From: JBKPFU01 sp046728975
GTDB taxonomy: Bacteria > Actinomycetota > Thermoleophilia > Gaiellales > Gaiellaceae
Reading direction: 5' to 3'
Assembly (NCBI GenBank): GCA_046728975.1
Contig: JBKPFU010000138.1
Coordinates: 1-7,036 of the forward strand
Length of the DNA: 7,036 nucleotides
Position numbers and translations under genes: made by a program. The stretch's first letter is position 1. Each line of letters begins with the position of its first letter. The notes below the pieces were generated by a model, which saw only the letters and a list, made by a program, of their open reading frames with translations, was not told the DNA's origin and ran no database searches. This document shows, piece after piece, positions 4,754 to 7,036 of the stretch.

Positions 4754-6454
4754 TTGAAGCGGCCGGATGGGTTCCTGACTGCGGCCTCGGCGGCGCCGGC
4801 TTGGGTGCGAGAGCGGCTCGCCGCGTCGGGTCGCGCCTTCTCGGTGACGGCGCGTAACCCAGGGTTGTTGCGTGCGCAGCTCGCGTTCGGCGCCGCCTGG
4901 ACGGCCGAAGCGGCGTTCACGGTCGCCCTCAGCGTGGTGGCATTTCGCGACGGCGGCGCGGGCGCTGTGGGCCTCGTGGCGTTCGTCCGCACGGCTCCGG
5001 CCGCGCTGCTCGCGCCCATCGGGACGGCGTTCGCGGATCGTTTCTCGCGCGATCGGGTGCTCGTCTGGTCATCCCTCATCCGGTCCGGCGCGACCGCCGC
5101 TGCCGCCTCCGTGCTCGTTGCGAGCGGGCCGAAGGTGGTGGTCTACGCGCTGGCCGTAATCGCCACTGCCGCCTTCAGGATGTTCCGCCCTGCCCACTCG
5201 GCCCTGCTGCCGGGACTGTGCAAGGCACCGTTCGAGCTGAGCAGCGCCAACGTCGTCCGCGGCCTCCTCGATTCGGCCAGCACGCTCGTTGGTCCGCTTG
5301 CGGCCGCGCTACTTCTCGCTCTCGCCGGCTCGGCCTCGGTCTTCCTGACCAGCGCCGTGTTGTCGCTCGCGGCGGCTGTGCTGCTGCTGGGGCTGTCATA
5401 CGAGGCGCCCCCTCGCGGACGGCCCCAGCCGCTGCGACGGATCGCGCACGAGGCCGTGGAAGGCTTTCAGGCGCTCGCCCGGTATCGGGACGCAGGCCTC
5501 TTGGTCGGGCTGGCGCTCGCGCAGGCACTCACGCAGGGCTTCCTCTACGTGTTCGTGGCCGCGCTCGCGCTCGAGCAGCTGGACATGGGAGCCTCCGGGG
5601 TCGGACTGCTCACCGCAGCCGTCGGCGCGGGCGCCGTCGGGAGCTCGCTGACCGCATCCATGTTCGTCACGGGCCGACGGCGCGCCGCCCTCGAGGGCGT
5701 TGGCGTGATCCTCTGGGGTCTGCCTCTTGCCTTGAGTGGAGCGTTTCCGCACGAGCCGCTGGTACTCGGGTTGATGTGCCTGATCGGGGTCGGAAATGCG
5801 CTCGTCGACATCGGCCTGCACACGCTGCCCGCACGGCTCGTGCCGGAGGAGCTGCTGGCGCGCGTGTTCGGTGCGAAGGCGAGCCTGACCGCGTTGGCGA
5901 TCGCAGTCGGCGCGTTCACCACGCCGTTCGCGATCGATCTGCTCGGGATCCGCGGCGCCCTGATCGTGCTCGGCTTGGTCGCGCCGACGCTCGCCGTCCT
6001 TGCTTGGCCCCGCTTGCGCGCGATCGACGCTGCGATCGCACACCGGGACAAGGAGATCGAGGTGCTCACCAACGTCGCCATGTTCCGCCCACTGCCGATG
6101 CCCGAGATCGACGAGCTCGCGGTTCACCTCGAAACCATCGATGTGCCCACGGGTCACAACGTCTTTCACCAGGGCGATCACGGCGACCGCTTCTACGTGA
6201 TCAAAGACGGCGAAGCCGAGGTGGTCGGCGACGGCCGGTTGATTCGCAGGCTGCGTTCAGGAGACAGCTTCGGCGAGATCGCCCTGCTTCACGACGTGCT
6301 GCGCACCGCGACGGTGCGCGCCCGGACGCCGCTCCGTCTCTACACCCTTGACCGGCCCCACTTCCTTTCCGCAGTCACCGGCTACGAGTCGAGCGAGCGC
6401 GAGGCGGACGCGCTCGTGCTCGACCGGCTCAGCACGTTCAACCCCGCACACTGA
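4754..6454 (+). CDS. MFS transporter with C-terminal cyclic nucleotide-binding domain
   Basis: A 566-residue fusion. Residues about 40-420 form a major facilitator domain of the EntS-like exporter type: many hydrophobic segments, the cytoplasmic loop ADRFSRDRVL (94-103) at the usual position after helix 2, and a polar mid-loop at 218-245. A short charged linker (420-436) leads to a cNMP-binding (CRP-like beta-barrel) domain at about 437-540. The latter shows GDHGDRFYVIKDGEAEV (474-490) and a phosphate-binding cassette FGEIALLHDVLRTATV (506-521) with Glu508 and Arg517, the residues that hold ribose and phosphate in the family. The domain would lie in the cytoplasm and may let cAMP, cGMP or another ligand gate efflux; that is inference. 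No substrate is predictable. The TTG start at 4754 follows a TTGACG/TAGGGT promoter and has no Shine-Dalgarno site; GTG at 4805 or 4844 are alternatives. It converges on the DUF1918 gene. Confidence 0.9.
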   Translation: MKRPDGFLTAASAAPAWVRERLAASGRAFSVTARNPGLLRAQLAFGAAWTAEAAFTVALSVVAFRDGGAGAVGLVAFVRTAPAALLAPIGTAFADRFSRDRVLVWSSLIRSGATAAAASVLVASGPKVVVYALAVIATAAFRMFRPAHSALLPGLCKAPFELSSANVVRGLLDSASTLVGPLAAALLLALAGSASVFLTSAVLSLAAAVLLLGLSYEAPPRGRPQPLRRIAHEAVEGFQALARYRDAGLLVGLALAQALTQGFLYVFVAALALEQLDMGASGVGLLTAAVGAGAVGSSLTASMFVTGRRRAALEGVGVILWGLPLALSGAFPHEPLVLGLMCLIGVGNALVDIGLHTLPARLVPEELLARVFGAKASLTALAIAVGAFTTPFAIDLLGIRGALIVLGLVAPTLAVLAWPRLRAIDAAIAHRDKEIEVLTNVAMFRPLPMPEIDELAVHLETIDVPTGHNVFHQGDHGDRFYVIKDGEAEVVGDGRLIRRLRSGDSFGEIALLHDVLRTATVRARTPLRLYTLDRPHFLSAVTGYESSEREADALVLDRLSTFNPAH

Positions 6455-6481
6455 GCCGGATCCGGTGTTGCCGCTCCGTCC

Positions 6482-6495
6482 AGACGCGGGCGTCT
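6482..6495. terminator. Short hairpin between convergent MFS and DUF1918 genes
   Basis: AGACG-CGGG-CGTCT is a 5-bp stem with a 4-nt loop in the 45-bp gap between the two convergent stop codons. A 10-bp palindrome, CCGGATCCGG (6456-6465), lies just after the MFS stop. Neither is followed by a clear T tract (CGATTTAT on the plus side). A weak bidirectional terminator is possible from position rather than from sequence strength. Confidence 0.3.
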
Positions 6496-6499
6496 CGAT

Positions 6500-6697
6500 T
6501 TATGTCTCTGCCGACTCTTCGCCCTCGATGCGGGCGACTCCCGCCGCCGGCGTGAAGATGCTCTCGTGGCCGTCCTCCCAGCGCACGCGGTAGCGCGGCG
6601 GCTCGGCCTGGATGACTTCCTCGATCACGCCGGTCCGGTGAGCCTGGGTTGCCCGCTCGGACTCGACCACGATGGTGGCACCGACACGGCCTTCCAT
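6500..6697 (-). CDS. DUF1918 domain-containing small protein
   Basis: A 65-residue soluble protein. Residues 4-13 (RVGATIVVES) and 22-50, with core YRVRWEDGHESIFTP (36-50), match the DUF1918 pattern: a VGxxlVV strand, a GxI/VxEV strand and the xVRWxDGHExxxxP signature, thought to form a small SH3-like barrel. Function is unknown; the family is mainly actinobacterial and is usually found as one-domain proteins of about this length. The ATG start is fixed by a perfect AGGAGG (6703-6708) with 5-nt spacing; another ATG at 6702 is out of frame and too close to it. The C-terminal tail (57-65) is acidic. The gene stands alone: a strong hairpin separates it from the upstream small gene, and it converges on the MFS gene. 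TAAAAC on the minus strand (6733-6728) is a weak -10 candidate. Confidence 0.88.
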   Translation of the reverse strand: MEGRVGATIVVESERATQAHRTGVIEEVIQAEPPRYRVRWEDGHESIFTPAAGVARIEGEESAET

Positions 6698-6702
6698 CCC
6701 AT

Positions 6703-6708
6703 CCTCCT
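6703..6708 (-). promoter_or_regulatory. Perfect Shine-Dalgarno site of the DUF1918 gene
   Basis: AGGAGG on the minus strand, 5 nt before the ATG at 6697. It settles the start codon and contrasts with the larger genes of the window, which lack such a site. Confidence 0.85.
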
Positions 6709-6757
6709 TGACTCGCTGCGGGTGGTGTTTTACCGCGTCGAGCGCCGCGACGAAAGC

Positions 6758-6783
6758 GGGAGGCCGCCCGGGGGCGGCCTCCC
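6758..6783 (-). terminator. Strong hairpin terminator after the 51-codon gene
   Basis: GGGAGGCCGCC and GGCGGCCTCCC form a perfect 11-bp, almost all G/C stem with a 4-nt loop (6769-6772), starting 17 nt beyond the TAG of the small gene at 6801. On the minus strand it is followed by GCTTTCG, a minimal T run. It would end transcription of that gene before the DUF1918 gene, and it is the most stable simple hairpin I see in the window. Confidence 0.7.
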
Positions 6784-6800
6784 GGCACGCCTCAGTCGCG

Positions 6801-6956
6801 CTAGCTCGGGATGAGCTCGGGCTCGCGCTCTTCGGTCTCCACCTCGGCCTCGGGCGCCTGGGGCTCAGGCTCCGTCGAGATCAGGCGGATGCGCTCCTCC
6901 TCGAGCTCGCGCTGCTCGCGCTCCCACTGCTCGCGCTCGAACTTCGACCAGCACAT
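6801..6956 (-). CDS. Small highly charged hypothetical protein (51 residues)
   Basis: A short gene encoding 51 residues, beginning MCWSKFEREQWEREQ and ending EREPELIPS. I do not recognise a named family. Residues 5-25 are almost only Glu, Arg, Gln and aromatic or aliphatic residues with a FEREQ-WEREQ pentapeptide repeat, which should form one charged helix. Residues 28-51 are Glu/Pro-rich and probably disordered. There is a Cys at position 2 but no lipobox or signal peptide. The case for a real gene is its signals: ATG with a perfect AGGAGG (6963-6968) at 6-nt spacing, a TANNNT box further up and a strong terminator after the stop. The weakness is that GAG/CTC-rich DNA is also open on the opposite strand. 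Function is unknown. Confidence 0.72.
   Translation of the reverse strand: MCWSKFEREQWEREQRELEEERIRLISTEPEPQAPEAEVETEEREPELIPS
6912..6938 (-). repeat. 12-bp direct repeat inside the small gene
   Basis: CTGCTCGCGCTC occurs on the plus strand at 6912-6923 and 6927-6938, a 15-bp period that encodes the EREQ-x-EREQ pentapeptide repeat on the minus strand. It looks like a slippage duplication within a helical coding segment. Confidence 0.75.
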
Positions 6957-6962
6957 GCTGTA

Positions 6963-6999
6963 CCTCCTCGCGTGTCGGGTCGAGCTCTCCGCCAGCTTA
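6963..6999 (-). promoter_or_regulatory. Ribosome-binding site and candidate -10 box of the small gene
   Basis: AGGAGG (6968-6963) lies 6 nt before the ATG at 6956 and is the main support for this gene. Further upstream, TAAGCT (6999-6994) fits TANNNT and would give a leader of roughly 30 nt. No good -35 box is seen at the expected distance. The Shine-Dalgarno call is firm; the -10 call is tentative. Bases 7000-7036 hold nothing else I can support. Confidence 0.5.
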
Positions 7000-7036
7000 G
7001 CCCGAACTGCGTCTCCCGGGCGCGGCGCGATTCACC

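Noticed and set aside
4402..5079. Minus-strand open frame of 225 codons spanning the divergent region
   Set aside because: It overlaps the DUF4239 gene, the promoter region and the MFS gene, and has a low-complexity Ala/Arg/Ser composition. No Shine-Dalgarno site or family likeness.
5218..6351. Plus-strand open frame of 377 codons inside the MFS-cNMP gene
   Set aside because: Extremely Arg-rich translation in a shifted frame of a convincing membrane protein.
6456..6465. CCGGATCCGG as a possible attachment or recombination site
   Set aside because: A 10-bp palindrome is common in high-GC DNA; there is no integrase, flanking repeat or tRNA nearby.
6438..6788. Minus-strand frame of 116 codons covering the DUF1918 gene
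   Set aside because: It runs through the terminator hairpin in another frame, while the DUF1918 frame has a perfect Shine-Dalgarno site and a conserved signature.
1..7036. Mobile element, CRISPR array, tRNA or rRNA gene, or defence system
   Set aside because: No regularly spaced repeats, transposase or integrase motifs, terminal inverted repeats, tRNA-like cloverleaf or rRNA segment was seen by eye; the genes resemble ordinary metabolic and membrane functions.

Overview
The window looks like chromosomal DNA of a high-GC actinobacterium. The G/C-rich third codon positions, frequent GTG starts, TANNNT-type -10 boxes, a DUF1918 protein, a DUF4239 protein and an MFS transporter carrying a cyclic-nucleotide-binding domain together suggest Actinobacteria, perhaps the class Thermoleophilia. 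That placement is inference. I see no rRNA, tRNA, CRISPR array, insertion sequence or phage gene.

Left third (1-2480, minus strand): a flavin-dependent oxidoreductase (1299-2480) is followed, after a 94-bp gap with two hairpins, by two tandem copies of a proline-iminopeptidase-family alpha/beta hydrolase. One copy is complete (302-1204). The other is cut off by the left edge (1-299), with only 2 bp between stop and start. The copies align without gaps at an offset of 905 bp, and 83 of the 99 visible residues are identical by my count.

Middle (2481-4616): a thiolase (acetyl-CoA C-acetyltransferase family, 2500-3690, plus strand) diverges from the flavoprotein across only 19 bp. It converges, over a short hairpin, on a four-helix membrane protein with a DUF4239 (bestrophin-like) domain (3777-4616, minus).

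Right (4617-7036): a 137-bp divergent region contains a TTGACG-N18-TAGGGT promoter candidate whose -35 box sits inside an inverted repeat. It leads to a 566-residue MFS transporter with a C-terminal cNMP-binding domain (4754-6454, plus). This is the most interesting protein here, because its architecture suggests a transporter gated by a second messenger. It converges on a small DUF1918 gene (6500-6697, minus). Beyond an 11-bp-stem terminator lies a further short gene of 51 codons (6801-6956, minus), supported by a perfect AGGAGG site.

The genes do not form one obvious pathway. The flavoprotein and thiolase probably share a promoter region. The hydrolase pair forms a tandem cassette. The DUF4239 protein and the MFS-cNMP protein are both membrane proteins served by the same divergent control region. 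Three of the larger genes have a TANNNT box 6-9 nt before a start codon and no convincing Shine-Dalgarno site, which suggests leaderless transcripts. The two small genes at the right have perfect AGGAGG sites.
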